A stretch of DNA of 64,000 nucleotides, from contig CAVOUB010000003.1 in the NCBI GenBank assembly GCA_963699495.1, positions 124,001-188,000 of the forward strand. Reading direction: 5' to 3'. The position numbers and the translations under genes were made by a program. Shown piece by piece: positions 38,157-46,451 of the stretch. Position 1 is the stretch's first letter, and each line of letters opens with the position of its first letter. Source of the DNA: JAIBJN01 sp963699495. Lineage in GTDB: Bacteria; Actinomycetota; Thermoleophilia; Gaiellales; Gaiellaceae. Under the pieces are notes generated by a model, which saw only the letters and a list, made by a program, of their open reading frames with translations, had not been told where the DNA came from and did not search any database.

Positions 38157-40952
38157 CTAGGACGCTGCGGCGAGCGACGACGTCGCCGGTTGCGTCGGCC
38201 CCTGCTCGGCCTCGAGCAGGCGCTCGAGCGCGCCCACGCACCTCGGGCAGAACTGGCTGCCGCCGCCCTCGCGAAGCTCCTCGAGCGCCTCGGCCGCGGG
38301 CCGCGCCGCGCGGTAGATCCGGTTGGTCAGCATCGAGTCGAGCGCGTCCGCGACGTGAATGATGCGGGCGCCCAGCGGGATCTCCTCGCCGGACAGCCCG
38401 TCGGGGTAGCCGGCCCCGTCCCAGCGCTCGTGGTGGTGCCGGATGGCGGGCACCGCGTCGTCCAGGAAGCCGAGCCGGTCGATGATGCGCGCTCCTTCCT
38501 CGGCGTGGCGCTGCATGAGGGCCCACTCGTCGCTCGAGAGCGCGGAGGGCTTGAGCAGGACCGAGTCCGGGATGGCGAGCTTGCCGATGTCGTGGAAGAG
38601 GGCGGCGTGTCCGAGGAGGTCGAGCTCGGCCTGCGAGAGCGCGAGCTCCCGGCCGATCGCGAGCGCGAGCTGCTGAACGCGGCGCGAGTGACCTGCCGTG
38701 TACGCGTCGCGGGCGTCCACGGTCGCGGAGAGGCTCTCCATCGCGGCCGTGGAGCGCTCCTTCAGGAGCCGGTTGGCCTGCTCGAGGGAGACGTTCTGGC
38801 TGCGGATCGTCTCGGCGGCCTCGCGGAGCTTCTTGGTCGACTTCTCGGTGTGGCCCAGGTAGGCGGCCATCGTCTTGCGCATGAGGAGCAGCGGGAGCAC
38901 GAAGACGGCGAGGCCGTAGAGCCCGATCGCCTGGTAGGAGAGCGCGATCGCCCCTCCGACGGCTCCGAACGCGACGTAGTGCGGGAGGAGCCAGGAGAAG
39001 CGCTCGTTCCACACCCGCCGCCAGCTGTCGTGCCCTTCGAGCGCCATGGCGCCGGACAGGAGCCCGGTGTTGACGACGAAGTACACGCCGCCGGCGACGA
39101 GGCCTGCCGCGGCGGTGACGAGCATCTCGAACCCGTCCGAGCCCCCGAGGCTGAAGACCGCGGCCGCCGCCAGGCTCGCGAAGGAGAGCGCGCCGATGTT
39201 GAAGAGGAGTTGATAGGCGGGCGTACGCCGGGAGCTCCACTCCACCGCCGCGATCGCAACGGCGAGCGGGAGCGCGGCCTTCGGCCCCGCGATTGCAGCG
39301 CCGGCGAGCGCCCCGACGGCGCTGACCGAGATCGACCCACCGTCGAGCTCGAGCGCGAGCGCCTGGCCGCCCGCGACGAGCGCGATGACCGCGAGCAGGC
39401 CGAGGATGTCGCCCGTGCCGCCGAAGACGAAGCCGAGTGCGCCGGCGGTGATGCCGCCGACGCTGACCGCGACGACGAGAAAGGCCAGGCTCCGCGAGAG
39501 GGCCACGAAGCGCGGCCCGGCCGGCGTGTGCGGCCGCTGCTGAGGGCGGCCGCCGCCCTCGGGGGAGGTGTCCACGGGGAGCTCGGGGATCGTGAGCGTG
39601 GCGGCGGTTGCCTTGGAGTAGGCGGTGTCGTCCGGGACGGCCGCGAGCCGGGCCTTGCGCTCAGGCGGCAGGAGCACGGGCTCCGAGCTGGCGCCGAGGA
39701 CGCGGTTCCGGCCCTGGAGCTTCGCGCGGTAGACGGCCAGGTCGGCCTGGTGGATCAGCTCGTTCGGATCGGCGCCGTCCTTGGGGTAGCCGGCAATCCC
39801 GAGCGAGATGGTTGCCGTGATCGGCTCACTCGACGTTTCCACCTCGAACTGCTCCTCCGCCACGGCGCGGCGGATGCGCTCGGCGATCTCGAGCGCCTCC
39901 TGCGGGGTCGTCTCCGGGAGCAGGATCGCGAACTCCTCGCCGCCGAAGCGGGCGGGAATGTCGGAGTGCCGCAGGTGCATCTGGAAGACGGAGGCGATTC
40001 CACGCAGGACGGCGTCGCCGGCGAGGTGCCCGTACGCGTTGTTGATCTCCCGCAGCAGGTCGAGGTCGGCCATGATCACCGACAGGGGAGTCTCCGACCG
40101 CTGGGCGCGCTCGAGCTCCTCGCGGAGCGCGCCGGCGAAGTGGCGGGCGTTGAAGAGGCCGGTCTTCGGGTCGACCCGCGCCTCCTGCTGGAGCGCGGGG
40201 ACGCTCAGCGAGCGATGGATGAGGAGGAGCGGGGCGATGGCCATGGGCAGGAGCAGTGGGTTCCAGTCCCAGAGGCCTGCGAGCGCGACGCCGAGCATGG
40301 CGAGCACGAAGTCCGTGGAGAGGCTCTCCGTCGAGAAGAGGCCGGTGCCTCGCAGTGAGTGTCCGCGCGCGAGGTGGAGCATCGTCGCGAGGAGGAGGTG
40401 ATTCAGCGAGACGAAGACGACGACGGCAACGAGGCCGGAGAGGGCGAACTCGAGGTCCGGCCCGAAACCTGCGTTGCGGACGACCTCGACCGCCCCCCAC
40501 GCCGCCAGGCCGTTGAGCGTGTGGTTGGCGATGTTGAACGCCTGGATGTACCAGGCGTAGCGGATCTTCAGCCATTCCGGGATCCCGTAGACGACCCCGA
40601 GGAGCGCGATCAGCTCGGGCGGCAGCAGGAGGACGCCGGGGATCAGGAAGACGATCGTCGTGTGGTAGCTCTGGTCGCGCGGAGTGCGGACGACGAAGAG
40701 CTGCGCCACCGCGGCGCACGTCGCCAGGACGATGAAGGTGAGCCAGCCGTCGGTCTGCAGCGACAGGTGGGCGAACGGAACCGCCGCGGCCGCGGCGGCG
40801 AGCGTCCCGATCGCATACAGGAAGGCTTTTGCGCGCGGCTGCAGCGAGGACGGCTCCGAGCGATCCGCGTCGTTCGGCGGGCGTTCGCCGGCGAGCTCGC
40901 TCGGGACCGTGCTCACGGGTCCTGATCCAGGTCGAGAGGGGCTTTTGCCCAC
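38157..40952 (-). CDS. Membrane GGDEF / HD-GYP protein (c-di-GMP synthesis and breakdown)
   Basis: This 931-residue protein begins with about six membrane spans (about 41-247). A GGDEF domain follows (about 257-420), with the active motif GGEEF at 337-341 and an intact I-site RHSD at 328-331. A linker and a second membrane module (about 480-690) come next, then a coiled segment. An HD-GYP domain (about 735-900) carries AALFHDIGKLAIPDSVLLKP and HHERWDGAGYPDGL. Both catalytic signatures are complete, so it may make and hydrolyse c-di-GMP under control of two membrane sensors. An in-frame GTG at 40916 after AGGA is an alternative start. The C-terminus has a CPRC pair. Confidence 0.88.
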   Translation of the reverse strand: MGKSPSRPGSGPVSTVPSELAGERPPNDADRSEPSSLQPRAKAFLYAIGTLAAAAAAVPFAHLSLQTDGWLTFIVLATCAAVAQLFVVRTPRDQSYHTTIVFLIPGVLLLPPELIALLGVVYGIPEWLKIRYAWYIQAFNIANHTLNGLAAWGAVEVVRNAGFGPDLEFALSGLVAVVVFVSLNHLLLATMLHLARGHSLRGTGLFSTESLSTDFVLAMLGVALAGLWDWNPLLLPMAIAPLLLIHRSLSVPALQQEARVDPKTGLFNARHFAGALREELERAQRSETPLSVIMADLDLLREINNAYGHLAGDAVLRGIASVFQMHLRHSDIPARFGGEEFAILLPETTPQEALEIAERIRRAVAEEQFEVETSSEPITATISLGIAGYPKDGADPNELIHQADLAVYRAKLQGRNRVLGASSEPVLLPPERKARLAAVPDDTAYSKATAATLTIPELPVDTSPEGGGRPQQRPHTPAGPRFVALSRSLAFLVVAVSVGGITAGALGFVFGGTGDILGLLAVIALVAGGQALALELDGGSISVSAVGALAGAAIAGPKAALPLAVAIAAVEWSSRRTPAYQLLFNIGALSFASLAAAAVFSLGGSDGFEMLVTAAAGLVAGGVYFVVNTGLLSGAMALEGHDSWRRVWNERFSWLLPHYVAFGAVGGAIALSYQAIGLYGLAVFVLPLLLMRKTMAAYLGHTEKSTKKLREAAETIRSQNVSLEQANRLLKERSTAAMESLSATVDARDAYTAGHSRRVQQLALAIGRELALSQAELDLLGHAALFHDIGKLAIPDSVLLKPSALSSDEWALMQRHAEEGARIIDRLGFLDDAVPAIRHHHERWDGAGYPDGLSGEEIPLGARIIHVADALDSMLTNRIYRAARPAAEALEELREGGGSQFCPRCVGALERLLEAEQGPTQPATSSLAAAS

Positions 40953-41057
40953 GCCAACGCGCAGTCCGGCCGCAGAGCCATGGGCTGAACGTAGGCTCTG
41001 CCAGGGGTGCGGGCGTCCCCCGTTCGAGGGACACCCAAAAGGATCACCCGGAAAGGT

Positions 41058-41088
41058 GAGCCCCGGGCCTGACCGGGCCCCGGGGCTC
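41058..41088 (-). terminator. Stem-loop after the subtilase gene
   Basis: GAGCCCCGGG (41058-41067) pairs with CCCGGGGCTC (41079-41088) over an 11-nt loop, about 20 nt past the subtilase stop. There is no T-run. The rest of 40953-41108 shows only a short GGC-AAAA-GCC hairpin. Confidence 0.55.
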
Positions 41089-41108
41089 GTAGTTCGGATG
41101 GCTCGGTG

Positions 41109-42917
41109 CTACTCGCCGACGCCGAGCTCGAGGAGCTCGCTGTCGTCGATGAGCTCGCCGTCGTCGCTCAGCTCGCCTTCGGCGTTGTCCGCCCAGGAGG
41201 CCGACGCCCAGGAGGCGGAGGCCCAGGAGGCGGACGCCCAGGAGGCGTCTGCCCAGGACGCGGAGGCCCAGGAGGCGGACGCCCAGGAGGCGTCTGCCCA
41301 GGACGCGGACGCCCAGGAGGCGTTCGCCCAGGAAGCGGAAGCCCAGGAGGCCGACGCCCAGGAGGCCGACGCCCAGGAGGCGTCGCTCAGGGCGACGTTG
41401 GCCCAGCTGGCCGCGTTGAACATCGGGCCGCTACCGTCGCCGGCCGGGCCGACGAACTGGTTCAGCGCCGCGTTCGGGTTCGGCGGGCTCGAGACCGCCG
41501 CGGCCCTGGTCGCGTCGACCATGCCGACGCCGAGCGAGCCGGGGGTGGCAGCGGGCGTGTCCTTCGCGGAGAGCATGAGCGCGCCCTTGACCTGATCCGG
41601 AGTCCAGCTCGGATGGCGGGCGAGCACCTGCGCCGCGGCGGCAGCCACGACCGGGGCGGCGAACGACGTACCGGACAGCTCCATGTACCCGAGCGACTTC
41701 ACGTTCGTCGGCCGCTCGCTGACGAGGGTGGACGCGCTGGGAACGGGGCCCGTCATGTAGCGGCCGGGAGCCGCGAGCTCGGGCTTGGCGAAGCCGTCGA
41801 GCGTGTAGCCCCAGGCCGACCACGGAGCCGCGAAGTCGTCGCTCGTCGTCACCGAGCCGTTGACGTCGGCGGCGCCGACGGTGATCACGAAGGGATCGTT
41901 GCCGGGAGCGAACGTGACGCCGCCGGGAGTGCCGTTCACGCCGTAGTTCCCCGAGGCCGCCACGACCACGACGCCGTTGAACCAGAGCTTCTCGACCGCC
42001 CGGTCGAGCGGGTCGTAGAAGACGCTCGCAGGCGTGGAGTTGTGCAGCGAGAAGTTGGCGACGCGGATGTTGTACTGATCTTTGTGAGCGAGGATCCAGT
42101 CCGCGGCCGCGATGACGTCGCGCGTCATCGCCATGCCGTTGTCGTCCATCACGTCGATGGAGACGATGTTCGACTTGGGCGAGCCGCCGGCGTACCGATC
42201 GGCCCCGCCGGCAGCGATGCCGGCGACGAAGGTGCCGTGGCCCCGACCGTCTCCGGGCGAGTTCGGCTGCAGTGAGGTCATGCTCACCTGCGCGACCACG
42301 CGGTTGCCGAAGTCCGACCGGCTTGCCTGGATGCCGGAGTCCACGATGGCAATCGCCGGTGCGTTCGCGGCGGCCGCCTGATTCCAGACTCCGTAGAGCC
42401 CGGCGACGTAAGGCCAGCGCTGGCTGCTCCAGTATCCGGACAGGACGACGGGCGCGTCGCTCGTGACCGCCCGGACGTCGGGCCGCCTGGCCAGCCGCAG
42501 GATCTGCCGGCCGGTCAGCTGGGCGGCGACGCCGCTGACCGCGCGGAAGCGCTTGCGCACGCCGATGCCCTTGCCGGGGTCGGACTTGCGCGCAGAGGCG
42601 ACGTCCGTCGCCACCGCCGCCGAGGTCTCGCCGCGCGAGCCCTGGACGATGACGTCGAACGTTGCGTTGGGGCGGGCCTGCGCCTCTTCGAGGAGGCCGG
42701 GCGAAAGGTACGCCGTGATTCTTGTGTCATGCGAGTTGGAGGATCTCCCGGCACCGGCCGCCACGGGCGCACCCAGGACGACGGCGATGCTGAGCATGAG
42801 CGCGACACCCCGACCGCCCTTACCCCACAGAGCGCTGGAGCGTGTCTCCCCCTTGGAGGGCTTCCCCCAGAGGGCGCTCGACCGGGTTTCCCCCTTCGAC
42901 GAGCCGTTGAGCCGCAT
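41109..42917 (-). CDS. Secreted S8 subtilisin-like protease with repeat-rich ends
   Basis: The 602-residue protein starts at ATG 42917, four bases after AGAGAGGA. An unusually long n-region holds two copies of a 13-residue motif ending SSALWGK, then a signal helix (about 37-57). The inhibitor-like propeptide follows, and the catalytic triad lies in IAIVDSGIQ (Asp), GRGHGTFVAGIAAG (His) and SGTSFAAPVV (Ser). The C-terminus has 13 ASWAS-type pentapeptides and a very acidic tail. It should be exported and self-activated. The repeats might serve in retention, assembly or targeting; that is inference. Confidence 0.9.
   Translation of the reverse strand: MRLNGSSKGETRSSALWGKPSKGETRSSALWGKGGRGVALMLSIAVVLGAPVAAGAGRSSNSHDTRITAYLSPGLLEEAQARPNATFDVIVQGSRGETSAAVATDVASARKSDPGKGIGVRKRFRAVSGVAAQLTGRQILRLARRPDVRAVTSDAPVVLSGYWSSQRWPYVAGLYGVWNQAAAANAPAIAIVDSGIQASRSDFGNRVVAQVSMTSLQPNSPGDGRGHGTFVAGIAAGGADRYAGGSPKSNIVSIDVMDDNGMAMTRDVIAAADWILAHKDQYNIRVANFSLHNSTPASVFYDPLDRAVEKLWFNGVVVVAASGNYGVNGTPGGVTFAPGNDPFVITVGAADVNGSVTTSDDFAAPWSAWGYTLDGFAKPELAAPGRYMTGPVPSASTLVSERPTNVKSLGYMELSGTSFAAPVVAAAAAQVLARHPSWTPDQVKGALMLSAKDTPAATPGSLGVGMVDATRAAAVSSPPNPNAALNQFVGPAGDGSGPMFNAASWANVALSDASWASASWASASWASASWANASWASASWADASWASASWASASWADASWASASWASASWASASWADNAEGELSDDGELIDDSELLELGVGE
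41191..41385 (-). repeat. Thirteen 15-bp tandem repeats encoding ASWAS pentapeptides
   Basis: The unit GCCCAGGAGGCGGAC (+ strand) repeats 13 times without a break. Variants at the last triplet give Ser, Asp or Asn. It is the C-terminal Trp/Ser/Ala repeat of the subtilase. The high identity between units suggests recent expansion by slippage or recombination. Confidence 0.9.
42819..42899 (-). repeat. Duplicated 13-codon motif in the subtilase N-terminus
   Basis: Copies at 42861-42899 and 42819-42857 encode the same 13 residues (SKGETRSSALWGK). Eight of 13 codons differ and all differences are synonymous. The peptide, not the DNA, is being kept. Confidence 0.85.
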
Positions 42918-43069
42918 AGTTCCTCTCTCGTTCCTCTCTCCGCGCTGGGCACGGGCCGCAGATCCAATTCCCACACCCGACGCTAGGGATGAAGCGCGCT
43001 CCCAACGTCCCCTGTTCGAGTGAGCGGGCGCAGATTCACTCGATCGAGTGATCGGCGCCGAGGCGCGCT

Positions 43070-43519
43070 TTATGGGGCCCAGAGGGGGCCGAGATAGACC
43101 GTGGGGTCCCCCGGCTGCCAGCGGGAAAGGAATCGCTGCATCGGCGGGTGGAGAGCGAGCCCGGCCAGCTCCTCCACGTCGAAGAGCCGGTGGTTTCGCA
43201 CGGCCGCGTCCCCGGAGGTCACGCGCTCGAGCGAGCGGTCGCCGAGGTAGCCGGCGAAGACGATGTGCACGACGTGCTTGGCGGGCCAGCCCGGCGGGGA
43301 GATCGAGTCGGCGAGGGCCACCGGGCCCTCGAGCAGGAAGTCGTCCTCGATCCCGACCTCCTCCGCGAGCTCGCGCTTCACCGCGTCCAGGAGCGTCTCC
43401 CCCAGGTTCACACCCCCGCCGGGGAGCAGCCAGTACTCGCGCCCCTGCTTCTCGTGCCGGACGAGGAGCACCCGGCTCTCGCGCCGCAGGATCGCGGACA
43501 CACGGATGCGCGGCTCCAT
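43070..43519 (-). CDS. NUDIX hydrolase
   Basis: The 149-residue protein has the Nudix box GGVNLGETLLDAVKRELAEE at about 35-55 and an N-terminal beta strand (IRVSAILRRESRVLLVRHE). It hydrolyses a nucleoside diphosphate linked to another group. Being next to dut suggests nucleotide-pool cleaning, which is inference. It starts one base after the dut stop. Confidence 0.88.
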   Translation of the reverse strand: MEPRIRVSAILRRESRVLLVRHEKQGREYWLLPGGGVNLGETLLDAVKRELAEEVGIEDDFLLEGPVALADSISPPGWPAKHVVHIVFAGYLGDRSLERVTSGDAAVRNHRLFDVEELAGLALHPPMQRFLSRWQPGDPTVYLGPLWAP

Positions 43520-43520
43520 G

Positions 43521-43955
43521 TCAGGTGCGGGAGGAGCCGAAGCCGCGGATCCCGCGCTCGCTCGCAGGCAGCTCGTCCAGCTCGATCAGCTCGACCTCGG
43601 GCACGGGCAGCACGACCAGCTGCGCGACGCGGTCCCCGGGCTTGGCGACGAAGGCGTGCTCCCGGTCGGTGTTGAGTAGGACGACGCGGATCTCGCCGCG
43701 GTAGCCGGAGTCGATCAGGCCGGGTGAGTTGACGACCGTGATCCCGTGGCGGGCGGCGAGGCCGGAGCGAGGCTGGACGAAGCCGGCGAAGCCCTCCGGA
43801 ATGGCGACCGCGAGCCCCGTGGGAACGACGGCGCGCTCCCCGGGGGCGAGCTCCACGCGCTCGCAGCTGCAGAGGTCGAGCCCCGCGTCCCCGGCGTAGG
43901 CCCGCTCCGGCAGCGTGGCCTCCTCGCGCAGTCGGACGACCGCCAGCTCGATCAT
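43521..43955 (-). CDS. dut: dUTP diphosphatase
   Basis: This trimeric dUTPase keeps uracil out of DNA and supplies dUMP. It has 144 residues and five motifs: GDAGLDLCS, VQPRSGLAARHGITV, NSPGLIDSGYRGEIRV, PGDRVAQLVV and RGIRGFGSS. The ATG overlaps the hflX stop (ATGA). Confidence 0.96.
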   Translation of the reverse strand: MIELAVVRLREEATLPERAYAGDAGLDLCSCERVELAPGERAVVPTGLAVAIPEGFAGFVQPRSGLAARHGITVVNSPGLIDSGYRGEIRVVLLNTDREHAFVAKPGDRVAQLVVLPVPEVELIELDELPASERGIRGFGSSRT

Positions 43956-45268
43956 GCCTCGTGCACCTCGGTCACCTCGGCGACGGGCGCCTCCGCGATG
44001 AGGTAGGGCGCGTAGCGGGCCAGTTCGCGCTCCGGCAGGCGCGCGTGGACGAGGACCCCGTCTGCGCGGTCGACACGCTCCTCGATGGGCGCTCCCAGGT
44101 CGTAGAGCTCCTTGAGGACGCGGCCGTGGTCGTAGGGAACGAGCAGGCGCACGGGCCGGAAGCGGCCGGCGAAGCGCTCCGCGATGCGCGCGCGGAGCTC
44201 GGGAAGCCCTTCCCCGGCCTGCGCCGAGATCTGCAGCGCGTCCGGGAAGCGATTCCTCAGCCGCCGGCGGCCAAGCGGGTCGACGCGGTCGATCTTGTTG
44301 AGCACGAGCTCGACCGGGAGCTCGTCGGCCCCGATTCCGGACAGCACCGAGTCCACGGCCGCGATCGTCTCCTCCAGGCGCTCATCCGGCAGGGACGCGT
44401 CGGCGACGTGGAGGACGAGGTCGGCGAGGAGCGTCTCCTCGAGCGTCGCCGCGAAGCCCTCCACCAGCTGGTGGGGCAGGCGGCGGATGAAGCCCACCGT
44501 GTCGGTCACGAGGTAGCGGCGCCCGTCCTGCTCGAAGCCCCGGGTCGTCGGGTCGAGGGTCTCGAAGAGCCGGTCGTTCACGGAGGCGTCCGCGTGGGTG
44601 AGCGCGTTCAGGAGCGTCGACTTGCCCGCGTTCGTATACCCCGCGAGCGCGACGACGGGCACCGCAGACTGCTCACGCGCCTTCCGCTGGACGGCGCGCC
44701 GCTGCTCGAGGTCGCGCAGCCGCCGCTTGAGGATGCCGACGCGGCGGCGCGCGATCCGGCGATCCGTCTCGAGCTGGGACTCGCCGGGCCCGCGCGTGCC
44801 GATGCCGCCTCCCAGCCGCTCGAGGTGCTGCCACATGCCGCGCATCCGCGGGAGGTTGTACTCGAGCTGCGCCAGCTCGACCTGGAGCTTGCCCTCGGCG
44901 CTGCGGGCGTGCTGGGCGAAGATGTCGAGGATGAGCTGCGTGCGGTCGATCACGCGTGCGCTCAGCGCGTCCTCCAGGCGCCGCTGCTGACCGGGATCGA
45001 GCTCGTCGTCGACGATGAGCGACTCGGCGTCCGAGTCCTTGACGAGCTGCTTGAGCTCCTCGAGCTTGCCTTTCCCCACGTAGGTGCGTGGATCCGGGGC
45101 AGGCCGGCGCTGGACGAGCTCTCCGACCGGGGCGACGCCGGCCGTGCGCAGAAGCTCGCGCAGCTCGCCGAGCTCGTCGTCCTCGTCCACTCCGGGGCCC
45201 AGCACGGCAACGACGAATCCGCGCTCGGGCTCCGCTCCGGGCGCGGGGTCCGGCTGGTGGTGGCTCAC
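43952..45268 (-). CDS. hflX: GTPase HflX
   Basis: HflX is a ribosome-binding GTPase that splits stalled ribosomes under stress. The 438-residue protein has an N-terminal HflX domain (RTYVGKGKLEELKQLV; DPGQQRRLEDAL) and the conserved LPRMRGMWQHLERLGGGIG. The G domain has ALAGYTNAGKSTLLNALT (P-loop), VTDTVGFIRRLP and LVLNKIDRV. The GTG start has no strong Shine-Dalgarno sequence. It lies between dapL and dut on one transcript. Confidence 0.95.
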   Translation of the reverse strand: MSHHQPDPAPGAEPERGFVVAVLGPGVDEDDELGELRELLRTAGVAPVGELVQRRPAPDPRTYVGKGKLEELKQLVKDSDAESLIVDDELDPGQQRRLEDALSARVIDRTQLILDIFAQHARSAEGKLQVELAQLEYNLPRMRGMWQHLERLGGGIGTRGPGESQLETDRRIARRRVGILKRRLRDLEQRRAVQRKAREQSAVPVVALAGYTNAGKSTLLNALTHADASVNDRLFETLDPTTRGFEQDGRRYLVTDTVGFIRRLPHQLVEGFAATLEETLLADLVLHVADASLPDERLEETIAAVDSVLSGIGADELPVELVLNKIDRVDPLGRRRLRNRFPDALQISAQAGEGLPELRARIAERFAGRFRPVRLLVPYDHGRVLKELYDLGAPIEERVDRADGVLVHARLPERELARYAPYLIAEAPVAEVTEVHEA

Positions 45269-45275
45269 AGCGCGA

Positions 45276-46451
45276 TTATGCCCGGGATTCGACGCGGAGC
45301 GAGGACGCGATCCGGCCGGCGGCCTCCTCGAGGCGCTCGTCCGGGACGGTGAGCGAGATGCGGACGTAGCCTTCGCCGGAAGGCCCGAACGAGGGGCCGG
45401 GCGACACGATCACGGCCGCCTGCTCGAGCACGAGCTCGGTGAAGCTTGCCGAGTCGTGGCCCTCGGGCACCCGGATCCAGAGATACGGTGTCGCCCGGGG
45501 AGGGTCGGCGGCGATCCCGATCGCCCGGAGCGCGTCGATCAGCAGGTCGCGGCGGCGACGGTAGACCTCGGACATCTCCCGCGGGAAGTCTCGCGCGTCG
45601 GTCAGCGCCGCCACGCCCGCGAGCTGGAGCGCGTCGAACATCCCGGAGTCGAGGTTGGTCTTGAGCTGCCGGTACCGCTCCACGACCTCCCCGTTGCCGG
45701 CGATCCAGCCGACGCGCCAGCCGGTCATGTTCCATCCCTTCGAGAGCGAGAAGATCTCGGCTCCCACGTCCTTCGCCCCCGGCGTGCCGAGGAAGCTCGG
45801 CGGCCGGTAACCGTCGAACGCGATCTCGGTGTAGGCGGAGTCGTGGATCGCGATGAGGTCGCGCTCCCGCGCGAAGGCGACGGCGTGCTCGAAGAAGCCG
45901 TCCGCGACGACTGCCCCCGTCGGGTTGTTGGGATAGTTGAAGTAAAGGAGATTGGCTCGGTCCGCGGTTTCCGCTGAAATCGCGTCGAGGTCCGGCATGA
46001 ACGCGTTCTCCTCCCGGAGCGGGAGGTAGTGCACCTCCGCGCCCGAGAACACGGGCCCCGACGTGTACGGCGGGTAGCCGGGGTCCGGCGAGAGCCCGAT
46101 GTCGCCCGGGTCGAGGCAGGCGAGTGCGACGTGTGCGACCGCCTCCTTGCCTCCCAGGACGGGAATCACCTCCGTGCCCGGGTCGACGTCGACGCCGAAG
46201 CGATCGGCGTAGAACCCGGCGACGGCCTCCCGAAAGGCGGGTAGGCCACGGTTCGACGGATACTGGTGCATCGCCGGGTTCTCGACCGCGCGCTGCAGCG
46301 CCTCGACGACCGGGGCGGGCGTCGGCAGGTCGGGGTCGCCGATGCCGAGCGAGATGACGTCGACGCCGTCCGCCCTCATCGCCTCGATCCGCCGCTCGAT
46401 CTCCGCGAACAGGTACGGCGGCACCGCGTCGAGGCGCTGCGCGAACCTCAT
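45276..46451 (-). CDS. dapL: LL-diaminopimelate aminotransferase (class I/II PLP enzyme)
   Basis: The 391-residue protein has fold type I PLP motifs SLGIGDPDLPTP, GGKEAVAHVAL, YFNYPNNPTGAV and the Schiff-base Lys in FSLSKGWNMTGWRVGW. The DapL shortcut converts tetrahydrodipicolinate straight to LL-DAP with glutamate. The adjacent dapF-like gene supports this identity. A generic aminotransferase remains possible. The ATG overlaps the dapF-like stop by four bases. Confidence 0.82.
   Translation of the reverse strand: MRFAQRLDAVPPYLFAEIERRIEAMRADGVDVISLGIGDPDLPTPAPVVEALQRAVENPAMHQYPSNRGLPAFREAVAGFYADRFGVDVDPGTEVIPVLGGKEAVAHVALACLDPGDIGLSPDPGYPPYTSGPVFSGAEVHYLPLREENAFMPDLDAISAETADRANLLYFNYPNNPTGAVVADGFFEHAVAFARERDLIAIHDSAYTEIAFDGYRPPSFLGTPGAKDVGAEIFSLSKGWNMTGWRVGWIAGNGEVVERYRQLKTNLDSGMFDALQLAGVAALTDARDFPREMSEVYRRRRDLLIDALRAIGIAADPPRATPYLWIRVPEGHDSASFTELVLEQAAVIVSPGPSFGPSGEGYVRISLTVPDERLEEAAGRIASSLRVESRA

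Noticed and set aside
40953..41057. c-di-GMP riboswitch upstream of the GGDEF/HD-GYP gene
   Set aside because: There is a short GGC-AAAA-GCC hairpin, but the GEMM core elements are not present.
41191..41385. CRISPR-like array
   Set aside because: The 15-bp units are contiguous with no spacers and are in frame with the subtilase. They are a coding tandem repeat.
40684..41595. Long + strand frame with Gln-Glu-Ala-rich repeats
   Set aside because: It is the antisense of the subtilase pentapeptide array and of conserved catalytic codons. It has no start signals of its own.
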